A stretch of 5,113 bases of DNA, taken from an uncultured Flavobacteriaceae bacterium (GTDB lineage: Bacteria > Bacteroidota > Bacteroidia > Flavobacteriales > Flavobacteriaceae). The stretch spans positions 1 through 5,113 of the forward strand of contig CALGUD010000131.1 of assembly GCA_937901915.1 (NCBI GenBank), given 5' to 3'. Positions within the stretch are counted from its first letter, which is position 1. Each line of letters opens with the position of its first letter. The notes under the pieces were generated by a model. It searched no databases. It was given only the letters and a program-made list of their open reading frames with translations, and was not told where the DNA came from. The position numbers were made by a program, and so were the translations under genes. Positions 5,034 to 5,113 of this stretch are shown here, in pieces.

Positions 5034-5065
5034 GGTTTGGGGTTTGGAGTTTGGTTTGGGGTTTG
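5034..5065 (+). repeat. Telomere-like GGTTTGG heptamers
   Basis: GGTTTGG (5034 and 5041) and AGTTTGG (5048) are followed by TTTGG and GGTTTG, giving five G runs of two to four bases spaced mostly by TTT on the plus strand. A two-tier G-quadruplex is possible in principle. Confidence 0.65.
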
Positions 5066-5096
5066 TTGAATCGTGTAACCGTTGAATCGTGTAATC
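5065..5096 (+). repeat. Octamer array with a clear 16-base period
   Basis: GTTGAATCGTGTAACC (5065-5080) is followed by GTTGAATCGTGTAATC (5081-5096), that is, paired octamers differing at one base. GTTATACGTT follows, and the array may continue past the window edge. Confidence 0.85.
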
Positions 5097-5113
5097 GTTA
5101 TACGTTGTAAATC

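Larger units (their letters stand above)
4554..5113. other. Gene-free region upstream of uvrA, made largely of short tandem repeats
   Basis: No coding frame is supported in these 560 bases. Moving away from uvrA they contain the probable -7 box (4570-4577), octamers, TCTT heptamers and hairpin copies C and D, then ACATC heptamers, G-rich heptamers and more octamers reaching the window edge. Whatever gene lies to the right is outside the window. Confidence 0.75.

Overview
The window looks like chromosome from a member of the Bacteroidota, most likely Flavobacteriaceae. This rests on the character of the two proteins (a UvrA with CPSSGISYPNPEP where other phyla usually have CPxCG, and a LOG-family protein opening with a GWNEIKTNDSWAIFKIM-type leader), a TAnnTTTG-type -7 box upstream of uvrA, no Shine-Dalgarno sequences, and AT-rich spacers. 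The assignment comes from family knowledge and inspection, not a database search.

Layout: both real genes are on the minus strand. uvrA (4553 to 1719, 944 aa, complete) encodes the damage-recognition ATPase of nucleotide excision repair. After a 642-base spacer comes a 229-aa LOG-family nucleotide phosphoribohydrolase (1076 to 387, complete). They could share a transcript, but the spacer is long and I found no convincing promoter of its own for the second gene. No RNA gene, insertion sequence or CRISPR array was found, and the plus-strand open frames over the genes are shadows.

The non-coding DNA is the unusual part. The spacer between the genes (1077-1718) and the region upstream of uvrA (about 4620-5113) are built almost entirely of very short degenerate tandem repeats. 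There are octamers of the GTTTAATC/GTGTAACC type, then heptamers of the GTTAATT/GTTAACA type, then TCTTGnn heptamers. These lead in exact 7-base register into a GC-rich hairpin block (TCTTAAA, GCCCCCT, then CTCCCCC-nAA-GGGGGAG), which is often followed by ACATCCG/TCACCCG heptamers. The core (short-repeat arrays, TCTT heptamers, hairpin) occurs four times in one orientation, twice in the spacer as a ~290-base tandem duplication and twice upstream of uvrA. The ACATC arm is missing from the third copy. A fifth set begins at the right edge with telomere-like GGTTTGG heptamers. The spacer array starts within about 20 bases of one start codon and contains the uvrA stop codon.

The left end (1-386), downstream of the LOG gene, holds a series of inverted repeats, including three adjacent hairpins at 278-370. 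The last is a 20-bp stem starting 16 bases after the LOG stop codon and may define the transcript 3' end. There is also one inverted copy of the GC-rich hairpin block and a weak plus-strand promoter candidate.
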